Below are positions 12,001 to 19,948 of a stretch of DNA of 64,000 bases, piece by piece (position 1 is the first letter of the stretch; each line of letters opens with the position of its first letter). The DNA comes from Zygnema cylindricum (lineage: Eukaryota > Streptophyta > Zygnematophyceae > Zygnematales > Zygnemataceae), in assembly GCA_037447655.1 (NCBI GenBank), contig JBBHKE010002480.1, forward strand, positions 407,459-471,458, written 5' to 3'. The notes under the pieces were generated by a model. It was not told the DNA's origin, ran no database searches, and worked only from the letters and a program-made list of their open reading frames with translations. A program made the translations under genes and the position numbers.

Positions 12001-13164
12001 TTTGAGTAGTACACTGTGAATCGTTATTAGCCTTATGTACGCTAAATCGGCACCCCAAAATTTTGACATTGATACCTTAAATATAATAAATTACACTATT
12101 TAAGGACGTGTACCATAATCTGCCACGTCTCCTGGCACTAAATTAGAATGAATCACGCTATTTTTTTCTTTACACTAATATTTCTATACGCTAATAACGA
12201 TTCAAGGTGTAGTTTTTGAATACATTTTAAATTTTTTAATAATTTTAAGCACTTTCTTCTCTGTTTTAGGCTGTGTTTTTATCATTTCTTTTGTGTTTTT
12301 TGAGTTTTTGTTTTTTTTTGGAAGGCTGATTTTCAAATTGGTCAACTGTTTGGTCTCTTCTGTTTCTTTGCGACTTTTTCTTCTGTATTCTTTTTGTTTT
12401 CTTTTGTGTTTTCTTTTCACCTCATTCGAAAGTATTTTTCTGTATTCTTTCTTGTACATTTTCCTCTGTTTCTTTGCAACTTATTAATCCGTATTTCTTT
12501 GCAACTCATTCTTCTGTATCCTTTCGTATTTTTTGCAGTGAGCAGCTCTCAGTTCTCAAAAATACGATTTCTAGTCTGGAGGCCATACAGCGATTCTATC
12601 GTGAATTGCGATCCGGAAGTTTGCAAAGCTCTCTTGAAAACTTGAAGGGACTGAGTTTCCTTCCTTTGTTCTCTCAAAGTACAGAAGCAGCATTATCAGC
12701 AGCCCAAAACTTGCCTCGGGAAGTTGAGGATCGCCTACCTGCTCTTTTGGAAGCGGTTAGTGGCATTTCTTCTTTTTTTCCTCCTTTTTCTTCCTTTGAG
12801 ATCTGCCCACTTTTATCAGGCAAAACTGCAGATCCGTGTGAAATGATTTATATATAGATTGTCCAAATAGATAAGATGTACAAATTGGTGTGATATGCTT
12901 AATCTATAGCGATTGTCCAATTTTATAAAGAAGTACCAATCGGTGTCTTGCGTTTATATACACAAGTTGTCTGATTTTTTTTAGATGTACAATTCGGTGT
13001 CAAATACTTATTATGGGGTTCATCCGATTTGATAAAGAAAGTACAATGTGATGACCTAGGGGAGTGTGGTAAGGTTTTCGTTTTTTTCTGGGGGGTGACA
13101 GGTCGCAGCTTGTATGGATGGCATCCTTGACAAAGATGGTACTGTCTCCTCAGATCGCAAAAAG
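66..13164 (+). CDS. NUP93: Nuclear pore protein NUP93/NIC96 family, ten exons, 5' and 3' incomplete
   Basis: NUP93 is a scaffold nucleoporin of the inner ring of the nuclear pore complex. Exons read: 66-338, 1124-1219, 1524-1649, 1921-1974, 2075-2158, 3489-3575, 10714-11562, 11804-11970, 12539-12755, 13102-13164. Each is bounded by AG/GT; all junctions are phase 0 except 11970/12539 (phase 2). Recognisable family segments are EDWHQQRRNFLQSLS (first exon), LILGARQYLE, LGGVTSNLHKVRAFLR, LLDFDAGDAPRQPPIDTTW, IFLCLRSGYHEEALQVA, AYDK-like GYDKRKMLVYAIIAG and IEDFLWFRLSML. They occur in family order and the spliced frame stays open. The N-terminal exons precede the window. The expected C-terminal exon (basic helix, then a MIPYR-like segment) was not found. 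The intron 3576-10713 is 7.1 kb and contains a gap and other elements, but the reading frame joins exactly across it. Assignment is from remembered family sequence, without a search. Confidence 0.86.
380..840. repeat. Degenerate ~50-bp tandem repeat in NUP93 intron 1
   Basis: About nine copies of a roughly 50-bp unit recur head to tail. Each unit carries a core like ATGGAAGAGTTTAGAGGG, then AAAATCAGTCTTTTAGTCAAA and ATTACCACACT. Copies differ at several positions and by small indels. It lies in the intron between exons 66-338 and 1124-1219. Confidence 0.8.
2159..3230. other. NUP93 intron sequence, no separate gene seen
   Basis: This is the first part of the intron between exons 2075-2158 and 3489-3575. 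It is T- and pyrimidine-rich, especially 2935-3090. Open frames here are low-complexity, and I see no domain or RNA gene. Confidence 0.6.
3231..3433. mobile_element. TA-flanked inverted-repeat element (MITE-like), copy A
   Basis: The element begins TACACTGTGCATCATTG and ends GATACACGGTGTA. Its ends are long imperfect inverted repeats of about 60 bp: the left arm reads on through GCGTTTTTGCCGCTTAAATC and CTCTGTGCACA, and the right arm is the complement with scattered changes. The ends share TA, consistent with a TA target duplication as in Tc1/mariner-type elements. It has no coding capacity. It ends 55 bp before the NUP93 exon at 3489. Related copies lie at 12010, 25467, 48166, 49418 and 52245. 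Confidence 0.75.
3937..4000. other. CT-rich microsatellite followed by a 10-N assembly gap
   Basis: A run of C/T sequence (CCCTCC and CTCTCT repeats) leads straight into ten N at 3991-4000. The true length and content here are unknown, so contiguity between the 5' NUP93 exons and what follows depends on scaffolding. Confidence 0.95.
4290..4621 (+). repeat. Copia LTR fragment (3' part)
   Basis: The sequence from ATGATTGGTTCCGTACATCA to GGTCTCAGAGTTTCA matches the 3' part of the copia LTRs at 28436, 32106 (inverted) and 41108. It includes the landmarks AAAGGTCAACTTTGACCCT and CTCAGGGGAGCAAATTCA. It ends at the same terminal TTTCA, but the primer-binding site that follows in a full element is absent. 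The 5' two thirds of the LTR are missing; 4001-4289, next to the gap, is unassigned. Confidence 0.8.
4622..5104. other. Unassigned intronic sequence
   Basis: This lies between the copia LTR fragment and a dispersed repeat within the large NUP93 intron. I see no open frame with recognisable protein similarity and no RNA gene. Confidence 0.5.
5105..5350 (+). repeat. Dispersed repeat, copy 1 (partner at 21825)
   Basis: It shares an ordered set of blocks with 21825-22100: CGAGGGAGAGT, CGTCACGCGCATGTACG, GGGTCTCGGAC, CCACTTTCA, ATGGGTCCTTTG and TATAAAATAAAAGATAT. Spacing is conserved at about 80% similarity by eye. Neither copy has an obvious terminal structure, so the class is unknown. Confidence 0.65.
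5935..6073. repeat. Two-copy 70-bp tandem repeat
   Basis: Units start at 5935 and 6005. Each reads GGAAGGCACGCCCTNCA, then an AT-rich stretch, then TTCTAATGGGAGT(C/T)CGGCCTTA. The repeat ends just upstream of the truncated non-LTR element at 6106. Confidence 0.75.
6106..8637 (+). mobile_element. Non-LTR retrotransposon, 5'-truncated (copy 1)
   Basis: Homology with the minus-strand copy at 56515-59568 starts at TCTCCACATCTTTCAG and runs through the RT and nuclease-like regions into a shared 3' UTR (TTTTAGCAATGCTACTTCCT). It ends TTTTAATAAAGTCAGCCCC followed by a T run. The 5' end of the family, visible in the 56515-59568 copy, is missing here, as expected for incomplete target-primed reverse transcription. 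It sits in the large NUP93 intron in the sense orientation. I could not find a clear target duplication. Confidence 0.8.
6109..8370 (+). pseudogene. Reverse transcriptase with C-terminal nuclease-like domain, 5'-truncated, one frameshift
   Basis: One long frame runs almost the whole element. It holds RT motifs in order: SRLVAVTKPNGRIRPI, LQVDVSNAFNTVDR, TRQGEPLGGPL and a variant catalytic box VADDTHI in place of YADD. A Cys/His cluster SCGHVLEPDGVHLLRC follows. Then comes a conserved region RRIDLVLLDG, FGDIVL, AARDAAKRKERDYAHRD and FIPMAVEIFG, resembling the PD-(D/E)XK-type C-terminal nucleases of endonuclease-bearing non-LTR elements. Compared with other copies, a small deletion near 8220 shifts the frame; the ancestral frame stops at 8368-8370, whereas the shifted frame stays open to 8427. 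Clade assignment (R2/CRE/Utopia-like) is inference. Confidence 0.75.
8638..9652. other. AT-rich intergenic or 3' flanking sequence
   Basis: This lies between the non-LTR element and the 3' end of the antisense LRR exons. It probably includes the 3' UTR of the LRR transcript if that is expressed. No coding signal or repeat was seen. Confidence 0.5.
9653..10488 (-). CDS. Leucine-rich repeat (F-box/AMN1-like) gene, last three exons, 5' end not found
   Basis: Three minus-strand exons (10384-10488, 9957-10109, 9653-9823) have good AG/GT junctions, all phase 0, and end with a stop at 9653. They encode cysteine-containing LRRs of the F-box/AMN1 type: SLTALCLAECGPRLTDSGLS, SLDLSWVSNLNDQTIVALVE, GCINLRSLILTG, VTDVGVAALSHC and SLDISQCPGVCGTDIEALAA. 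Two exons begin at the same point of the repeat (SLDLS/SLDIS), typical of exon-per-repeat genes. Such proteins usually act as substrate receptors of SCF ubiquitin ligases, but no F-box is visible here. Upstream exons would have to lie opposite NUP93 exon 10714-11562 or beyond it, and I cannot recognise any. It is therefore either a nested antisense gene with distant exons or a captured 3' fragment. Confidence 0.7.
12010..12211. mobile_element. TA-flanked inverted-repeat element, copy B
   Basis: It starts TACACTGTGAATCGTTATTAG and ends CTAATAACGATTCAAGGTGTA, giving terminal inverted repeats of about 20 bp with TA at both edges. It is 202 bp long and lies in the NUP93 intron between exons 11804-11970 and 12539-12755. 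Copy C at 25467-25669 has almost the same sequence, including ATCGGCACCCCAAAATTTTG. Confidence 0.85.
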
Positions 13165-13274
13165 GTATGGAATGCCTCTTTCTTCACCTCTTCTTCACCC
13201 CTCCACTCGTTACGTTTTCTAGCTTTTGCTTTCTTCTGCTTTGGTGGTTCTGGTCTTGAAATTTCTTTGGGTTT

Positions 13275-13425
13275 TTTTTTGGTTTTGGTTTTGGTTTCGG
13301 TTTTGGTTCCGGTTCCGCTTTTGGTTTCGGTTTCGGTTTTGGTTCCGGTTCCGGTTTTGGTTTCGGTTTCGGTTTTGGTTTCGGTTTCGGTTTTGGTTTC
13401 GGTTTTGGTTTTCTGGTTTTGGTTT
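13275..13425. repeat. GGTTTT/GGTTTC/GGTTCC hexamer array
   Basis: About 25 head-to-tail hexamers of GGTTTT, GGTTTC or GGTTCC lie just downstream of the last recognisable NUP93 exon. The variants are mixed, so it is a degenerate microsatellite. All frames are open, giving spurious ORFs on both strands. Confidence 0.9.
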
Positions 13426-14515
13426 TTTTAACTTTACGCATCCAGTCCATATCCCCCTTTTTTTTTTCCTGTCATATCCTGTCCCGTCCTGTTTTCCTCG
13501 ATTCCTCTTTAGTGACATTGTTCTTGTCTATATTCGTAATTCGATCCCACAGCAGTTGTTAAGAATTGTGCCATTTTTATTTTTTATTTTTTTTTGACCT
13601 TGATTCTGGAAAGAGTGTGAGAGCCGGTAACTGGTTTTAAAATGCTATTCTGCAAGAAATTGATGAGGAAAGGGGTGGAGGGAGGGAGAAACATTGCAGC
13701 TTTCCATGTTTGTCTCAGCTTCTGTAGGCAGGAATTGGCCCCACGATCTTTACACCCGACTAGGGGGGATAAGGACACCGGCGAGGTTGTATTGAGCATT
13801 GGGAATGAATTTACATTTTGGGCTTTTTTGAGATAACACCATGGATTTGTAAGAAGAGTCGCATGTGTAGCTCACGAGGATAAAACAAATTTTTGGTCAT
13901 AAATCAGGTTTTCAATTTCTCGAAAAAAAAAAAATCGCAACTACTTGAACTTCGATGTAAACTCTTTCACATTATCTCCACATTCGACAAGAAGACAAAA
14001 ACCTGAATAAGTTTCAGAAACCCTACAAATAAAACCATTAAAACGTAGAATGCAACGGTCGGCAAATAATGTTGGCATTACACTTTTTTTTTTTTTTTCA
14101 AGTTTGGTCGTCATGAATCATAATGAATTTTATTGAGGACAAACTGTGAAATAAAGATCATTGGTCACATGTAACTGTACGTATAAATCCATAAACGTGG
14201 ACGTTAAAACTTCGGTATTCGTGACTTCTTCACTTTGCAAACACCGTTTCCTTGAATTCAATAAGCGTTTCAAAATTTTCTTGGAAACTTTTTTAATAAC
14301 TTATAAACTTTCATTTACACCATATCTGAAGAGTGATGAGATCTGCGGAAGATCCACTCTGGTTGTTGCTCTTTGTATCGATATTGTCACAAAATGTTTG
14401 GTTAACAAAAATCGGGTACAAAAATCGGGTTTAAGCGAAATAATGTCGAGAATGTCGAGCAAAATATTCAGCAATAGCTGGTTGTCCAGTAACAAAAAAC
14501 CATTCTCAACCGATC
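13426..14515. other. No recognisable gene; expected NUP93 last exon not found
   Basis: The sequence is AT-rich with short homopolymers. I looked for the conserved NUP93 C-terminus (basic helix followed by an FAGMIPYR-like stretch) and did not find it. The upstream edge of the bacterial-like insertion may lie within this interval. Confidence 0.45.
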
Positions 14516-14608
14516 GGCAACAGTTATTTGGATGCTTATTCCCATGATGAGAAGAAGACCCTTCAAGCGCTTAAGGAAATTACAGATATTTGGACCTTTT
14601 GGGGATGA
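14516..14608 (+). pseudogene. Possible Tim44-domain protein remnant of bacterial type
   Basis: One frame reads SYLDAYSHDEKKTLQALKEI followed by TDIWTFW and then a stop. The TDIWTF motif near the end of the domain is characteristic of alphaproteobacterial Tim44-like proteins. The remaining residues are too few and too degraded for a firm call. Its position and orientation upstream of an MltA pseudogene fit the bacterial order Tim44-mltA, which is the main support. Confidence 0.33.
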
Positions 14609-15194
14609 AAGGTCGGGAAATCGATCCTGAAAATTTACGAGCGTAAAACGTCGATAAGGTAATAGTGCTGTATTACTCGTAACACCACATTCTCTGAAAT
14701 TGAAATGATTATTTCCTGAAAAGTACAATAAATATGTTTCGCAAAAGATGAAGTTTTGAAGACATTCAAACAAGTGGTTCAAGCGGTCCAGGTTTTTAAT
14801 TGTCCGCTGTAAGAAAATTTACGGCTGAAAAAAAGAAGAAAATGATTTTGTCAACATTTCATGACCGCTTAAGTACATTACTCTTTTTTTTCTTCATCGT
14901 ACATCATCTGTGTACGCGTACCTTAAATCAATTACTTTTTTACTCGTTTTTCATGGTTAATGTACTGGTTACTAGTTCTATTCGTAATTTGTTGTATAAA
15001 ATTGGCGATTGATAGGAACGGAATTGGAGAATGAAAAACGGGTATTTTAATCATGGTGGGAAGTTTACTGAAAGCTTGCGCTTCAGAGCGACGTCTTACA
15101 AAAGTGCAATAGGAATCAATTCTCCGCATGGAAAGATGATATTAATTTTGAAGCGGTCTCCGCCACACCAAATCATGTGAAGTTGATCTCAAAA

Positions 15195-15947
15195 ACAATC
15201 CCTGCTAGATGTTGGGATATAATGGTATTCCCCAAGACTTTTCTTACTCGCAAAAGGCTTGTCAAAAATGTTTACCCCTAAAGCTTCTGATAAATTTCAA
15301 GCCTTTCTAAAAGCCATATTACGAGCCTTTTATTGAGTTCTCCAAATCAGATCGATACAACACCCCAATTTATCCAAAACCTCAAGATCTCATCGTCGTT
15401 CAGGATCTAGGCATTTTTAAGCCGAACATTAAAGGCGAAGGCATTGTCGGTCATCTTTGTGAAGGAACCTTAGTTCCCTACTATACCGGCGCCGAAATTG
15501 AAAAGGGTGCACTTAAAAATAAAGACCTTGAGATTGCCTCGGCCAAAGACCCCATTCATCTCTTTTTTCTTCATATCCAAGGATCCGGACGCCTTCTTTT
15601 TCAAAACGGATCCAAACTTGGGATTCGATATCACAACGACAATGGACGCGCATATTTTTACGTCGGCAAAGCCCTGTACAAAAGTGGTTTTTTTCCCAAG
15701 GAGCAAGTGAACCTTGACTCCATCAAAGCCTGGTTGAGGGGCAATCTTGATGAGGGACAAGAGATTATGCACCTTAATCATTCTTACATCTTTTTCCGAA
15801 AAGACGGATGCTCAAGGTCTCGTGGGCTTCCAAGGTGTTGAGCTCACACCTCAGCAAAGCATGGCTATTGACCGCAATGTTATAAGTTCTTGGATTGAAA
15901 CAATTGACTGTGGTCCATTGGCTTTTTATGTTAGGTTCTTGGTCTTC
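15195..15947 (+). pseudogene. mltA: Bacterial membrane-bound lytic murein transglycosylase A (MltA) pseudogene
   Basis: MltA cleaves peptidoglycan glycan strands in the bacterial periplasm. The frame from 15313 encodes, in family order, YYEPF and YNTPIYPKPQDLI, then GHLCEGTLVPYYTGAEIEKG, DPIHLFFLHIQGSGRLLFQN, GIRYHNDNGRAYFYVGKAL, SIKAWLRGNLDEGQEIM and SYIFFRKD. After a one-base frame change near 15800 it continues GLVGFQGVELTPQQSMAIDR. Upstream, IPARCWD and DFSYSQKACQ look like the N-terminal part in two frames. A TAA at 15310-15312 and at least two frame changes make it non-coding as it stands, and the conserved C-terminal part with the catalytic Asp region is missing after about 15905. No intron boundaries explain the breaks. 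The best inferred donor is an alphaproteobacterium such as an endosymbiont. Confidence 0.8.
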
Positions 15948-16561
15948 TGATAATGTATGTTCCTTTTTTCGCATGGAAAACACAATAGATTTGTTGTCGT
16001 ATTGTGATTTGACTGGCATCGATGTTGTTCTGTGGCACAGTCAAAACTTGCTAAAAGGGGCGCCACCCATCATTATGAGAATGAGGAGTTATTTAGTGCA
16101 AATGCGAAAGTAGAGTGTATATCCAAAATTTTGTGGCAGATTGTAGTCCACTCCCCTAAATAGCTCTATTCGCATTATTTTGTGGTTTTTGGCCAAAAAC
16201 AAGCGATTTGAGTTTTTGTTAATAGCTCTAATAGCGAAGAAGCGGGGAGCTTTTACTAGACTAAAGAAGTCAATTATTAAAGGTTCTCCAGCTATTAGTT
16301 TAAACTAGTGCACATGTGTAGTTTTGATGATTTTGTCCATTTGAAATTGGTCGGAGTGGTCAAACGCAACTCGCTTTTGCTATGTTAATTATCATTTTGA
16401 GTCACGAAGGTAGAGAAGTTACCCGACAATATATTCCGATAGTTGTTGGTGTGTTTTCCCTTGAAAAAATTCATTTTTGTGAGTCAAAGTTGGTAAGAAA
16501 GTGTTTTAGAAAGTAAACAAGTGTACGACTTGCGGTCCTTAGTCTTAAAAAGAAATTGTCA

Positions 16562-16605
16562 CCAATCCCGGGTGCATTTGTCTCCAATCCCGGGTGCATT
16601 TGTCT
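16562..16605. repeat. Perfect 22-bp tandem duplication
   Basis: CCAATCCCGGGTGCATTTGT followed by CT occurs twice in a row without a mismatch. No function is apparent. Confidence 0.9.
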
Positions 16606-16818
16606 GGAGACATTTTTGTTCTCGGCAATCTACTACTGTTTTTAAATTTCAGTCAAACAAAACCCTACATCATAAATAAGAAATTAAGCATATAGAAAAT
16701 CCGGTTTTAAGTTTAAACACGATATACAGAATGGCTGAAAAATATGTTACAGTAGAGTAAATTTGATGTCGAATGTGGTGTGCACACACTGTTCTATACG
16801 CGTATTATACGCATTTAA

Positions 16819-17794
16819 TCAAATAGCGTTGTTGTTCAAATCGTGGGATTTTTTCATTTTTTCCGATTTCTACGTATAATTTGTGACTTTTTGAAAAATC
16901 GCAAAAAAATGCGGAGTACTTTCTGTCCGGTAAACTGAACGGAAAATGTACGGCATTTTACGGAAAATGTAGGATTTTTTACGGAAAATGTACGGACTTT
17001 GAAAAAAAGATACGTTGCACTTATTAATACTTTCTGTCCGGTAAACTGAACATAAATTTCACGGAACACTATTTGCGCGCGGTAAGTTTGAAATCTGTAC
17101 GAATGTCTTCTTCAAATTTTTGTCAAAGAAGTCGCCATGAAAACGAATCTTCAAAGAAGCCGCCATTATCGACGCCACGGAATTTAGCTTGAGCTGGAGG
17201 AGATAATATTTTTGAAGGCATGCAAATTTTGGAAGAGTTGAAGACATCTTGGATGGCGAGGTGGAAGATGGCACATAGCCCAATTTATGCGGCTGGCTTT
17301 GTACTCGATCCCGAGTTCCAAAGTGATGCATATGGGCAACATGCAAACTCGACAGTTATGGAAGGTTTTTAGACAATGTTGGAGAGGGTGTTGCCAAATG
17401 TGGAGGAGCAGGCTGATGCCCACATTGAGTTGTCAAAATATAGAGGTTTTGAGGGAGTTTTTGGTAGGGAAGTAACACAATGTTGTGCAAGGAAGATGCC
17501 AACGTGGAAATGGTGGCAACAGTTTGGGTCTGCCACCCTTATGCAGAAGGTAGCAATAAAAATACTTGCACATATCTATAAGTATTTAAATAAAAACAAT
17601 TGTTTATCGCTCATTTAACGGAAAACTTACAACTACGGTACATGTAAAATTTATTTTTTTACATGTACGGAAGTACGGATACAAAATCATTAACGATTTT
17701 AACGATTTTTTCAAATCGTTCAATGCGTTACTTACGTATAATTCGCGCGTTTGAATCGTGCGTAAAATGAGGTTTGAACAACTATGTCAAATAG
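16819..17794. mobile_element. hAT-type DNA transposon remnant with 8-bp target duplication
   Basis: TCAAATAG occurs at 16819-16826 and 17787-17794 and brackets a 960-bp element. The left end is CGTTGTTGTTCAAATCG and the complement of the right end is CATAGTTGTTCAAACCT, so the short terminal inverted repeats share GTTGTTCAAA. Subterminal ACGTATAATT motifs appear near both ends. An 8-bp duplication is the hallmark of hAT elements, and a hAT transposase fragment lies inside. The same terminal sequence bounds the element at 50394-51398. Confidence 0.85.
17210..17575 (+). pseudogene. hAT transposase C-terminal fragment
   Basis: The translation contains SWMARWKMAHSPIYAAGFVL then DPEFQ, a stop, MLERVLPNVEEQADAHIELS then KYRGFEGVFG, and MPTWKWWQQFGSATLMQKVA then IKILAH. 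These match the hAT pattern: HP-L-AAY-LNP, then a WW--YG-----L--LAI--L block near the dimerisation region. A TAG near 17371 and loss of the N-terminal DDE parts make it non-functional. It lies inside the element bounded by TCAAATAG. Confidence 0.75.
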
Positions 17795-18265
17795 GGACTA
17801 TATGTCTGACCGTAAAAATGCGGTACCATAATATCAATGCAGAGAAGTTTACGACGATTTCTTGTCTCGGAGGAATCGCCCCCGCGGATTCGTAAACTTT
17901 TTGTCCGGAGACACCGAAGGCTTCCCAGTTTTCAACGGGGAAAATGCCTAGTTCGCATGCGACATCCACGTAGACACGTCTGTGCTTACCACTCGACGCG
18001 TACTTCGCTAAAACGCGACGATACTATCGCCACGTACGAATTCATCCAAAATTTCTTCACACGAATCCTTCTTTCTTTGCCACGAGTCTACTTAAAAGCT
18101 GCCAGCTCAACCTTTTGGCAACTAAATGTCAACGCGTGTGCTTTCTCCACAGTGCTGATTGGCTCTCCCGAAGTCTTAGTAAAACATAAATTCCGAGCCT
18201 TCACCGGACCGTTTTCGAACCTCTTCTCGGGCCAAAAGTACGGAATCAAGCTGCCTCGGTGTACC

Positions 18266-18288
18266 CTATATATAATTTGGAATATTCC
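18266..18288 (+). promoter_or_regulatory. TATA box and adjacent heat-shock-element-like palindrome of the CipC-like gene
   Basis: CTATATATAA (18266-18275) is a good TATA box about 145 bp before the ATG at 18421. GGAATATTCC at 18279-18288 fits the inverted nGAAnnTTCn core of heat-shock elements, although its position just downstream of the TATA is unusual. Both are inferences from sequence only. Confidence 0.5.
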
Positions 18289-18420
18289 GCTTATTCATAT
18301 ACATTGTAGTACCGGAAGCTAAACGAAACGAAACTTAGGAAAATTTTTGAAGTAGACGTCTCTTTTTTTTCTCCAAGTCTCCAACCAAAGCCATTTTTTC
18401 AGCAGCAACAAACAGGAACC

Positions 18421-19196
18421 ATGTTTGGATGGGGAGATGCCGAAGACTCAGCTAAAAAAGTGGATAACGACGACGACGACGGCAACTTTTCTCACGAGCT
18501 TATAGCAGGAGCTGCTGGATTCAAGGCTATGAGAGTAAGTGTTGTTAGGAAGAGGTAGAAGGAGAACTTAGGGTTTTGGTGTGACACAAATGAAGTGTGA
18601 CTTTTACAAAAGTGATATATTACAGAGCTTAGCAATGTCAAAATCTTTTGTTTTTTTTTTAATCTTGCTGTTTGTGTTTTTTCTTGAACTTCTTTTGGAG
18701 GTTGTTTTTTTTGCTCTCTTGATCTTGGTACATTTTTTTAGCTAATGTCAGTCTAAGAATTCTTGTGTGAATTTTATTTCTTGCAATCCTCTCATAGAAA
18801 TCAATTATACGCTTTTAAGTTCATCGATACTGTTTTCAATAAACGGACTTATTTTCTGGTTATCAACAGTAGTTATGGTGAATGATTTCCCTGCTGCGTC
18901 AAGTTTATGGGCACTCTTTTCAGTGAATGTACACGATTTGTTTGGTATCAAAACTGATTTTGGTGAACTGTTTTTTGACATTTTTCCAGACTTACCACAA
19001 ATTTTTGGCCAAGACTGGTCATCCTCAAGACTACGCTCTCTTCAAAGAGATTCTGGCGGGAATTGCTGCAGCTGAGGCAGAAAAGCTGATTGAGGAAAAG
19101 GCTCTTGATTATCTGGACAGGTAGGATCCTTTTTCGCGATGAACTTTGTTGCTATGGTGGTGGTGGTAGTTGTTTGTTGTTGTTTGGTTTTTGTGC

Positions 19197-19232
<36 letters not shown>

Positions 19233-19948
19233 TCTCTCTCTCCCTCTCTCTCTCTCACTCGTTTGCTTTCTCTCGCTCTCCCCCTCACCCTCCTCTCCCT
19301 CCCTCTTCGCTCTCTCTTTCTCTCTCCCTCTTTCTCTCCAATGCTCTTTCACTCTGGCTACAATTCCTCTCTCTTTCTCTCTCCCTCTCTCTCCCCAATG
19401 CTCTTTGACTTTGGAACCACTCTTGTTCTCATATAAATATAAGTGAATGAATGTAAGCATTTTTTTCTGGAATGATTTTGGACTTTTGCACTTATATTCA
19501 TCGAAAGAATTTCTTTTGCTTTATTTTATATCAATTTTGAAGGACATTCACATCTTTTTGCATTGGTTCCAATGCTTGAAAATAATAAAATTGTATTGTT
19601 CTGGCATTTGTACTCCAATATGAGATAAATTCAGGCAGTTTTGATGTATTTCTGGTAGAAAGTGGAGATCTAAGGTGACTTGAATACTTGCATGGAATAA
19701 AATGGGATGGGACAGGTTGCTAAAAATGAAAATTTTAACTACAGGAAAAGTACCAATATTTGACCTGACATTAGTCCTTATTCCTTTCTTTTGTCGATTA
19801 TTTTGATTTCCTGATATATTTTTGTCTTTTTGTGTGCAGAGATGAGGCCAAGAAGCAAGCTGTTGATCAAGTAAACGCCCTCGCTGACGAGAAATTCAAG
19901 AATGGAGATGATCAAAGCTGGTCCGAATGGTTTGACGACAAATTTTAA
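18421..19948 (+). CDS. CipC-like DUF3759 protein, three exons, complete
   Basis: Exons 18421-18534, 18990-19120 and 19840-19948 splice (phase 0, then phase 2) into a 117-residue acidic protein that starts MFGWGD. Family marks are the N-terminal FSHELIAGAAGFKAMR, the central YALFKEILAGIAAAEAEKLI and the C-terminal DEAKKQAVDQV. The family is typified by Aspergillus CipC, a small soluble protein induced by concanamycin; its biochemical function is unknown. It is best known from fungi, so a copy with two introns in a plant-like genome suggests old transfer followed by intron gain, or wider ancestral presence. There is no signal peptide or membrane segment. The start codon follows an in-frame-free leader and a TATA box at 18266. 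The reading frame is intact, so it is probably expressed. Confidence 0.85.
19200..19410. repeat. CT-rich microsatellite in intron 2 of the CipC-like gene
   Basis: Long runs of CTCTCT and CTCCCT fill the 5' part of the intron between exons 18990-19120 and 19840-19948. Open frames in this tract are artefacts of the repeat. Confidence 0.95.

Noticed and set aside
13275-13425. Interstitial telomere
   Set aside because: Units are mixed and do not match a known plant or algal telomere motif (TTTAGGG, TTTTAGGG).
13184-13597. Pro-Lys/Trp-Phe/Val-rich repeat ORFs as a repeat-domain protein
   Set aside because: They arise from the GGTTTY hexamer array in all frames.
15195-15947. A functional, intron-containing MltA gene
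   Set aside because: The breaks are a nonsense codon and single-base shifts without GT-AG signals, and the conserved C-terminal part is missing.
17837-18322. 161-codon ORF upstream of the CipC-like gene
   Set aside because: No family similarity; it overlaps the promoter and TATA box of the downstream gene.
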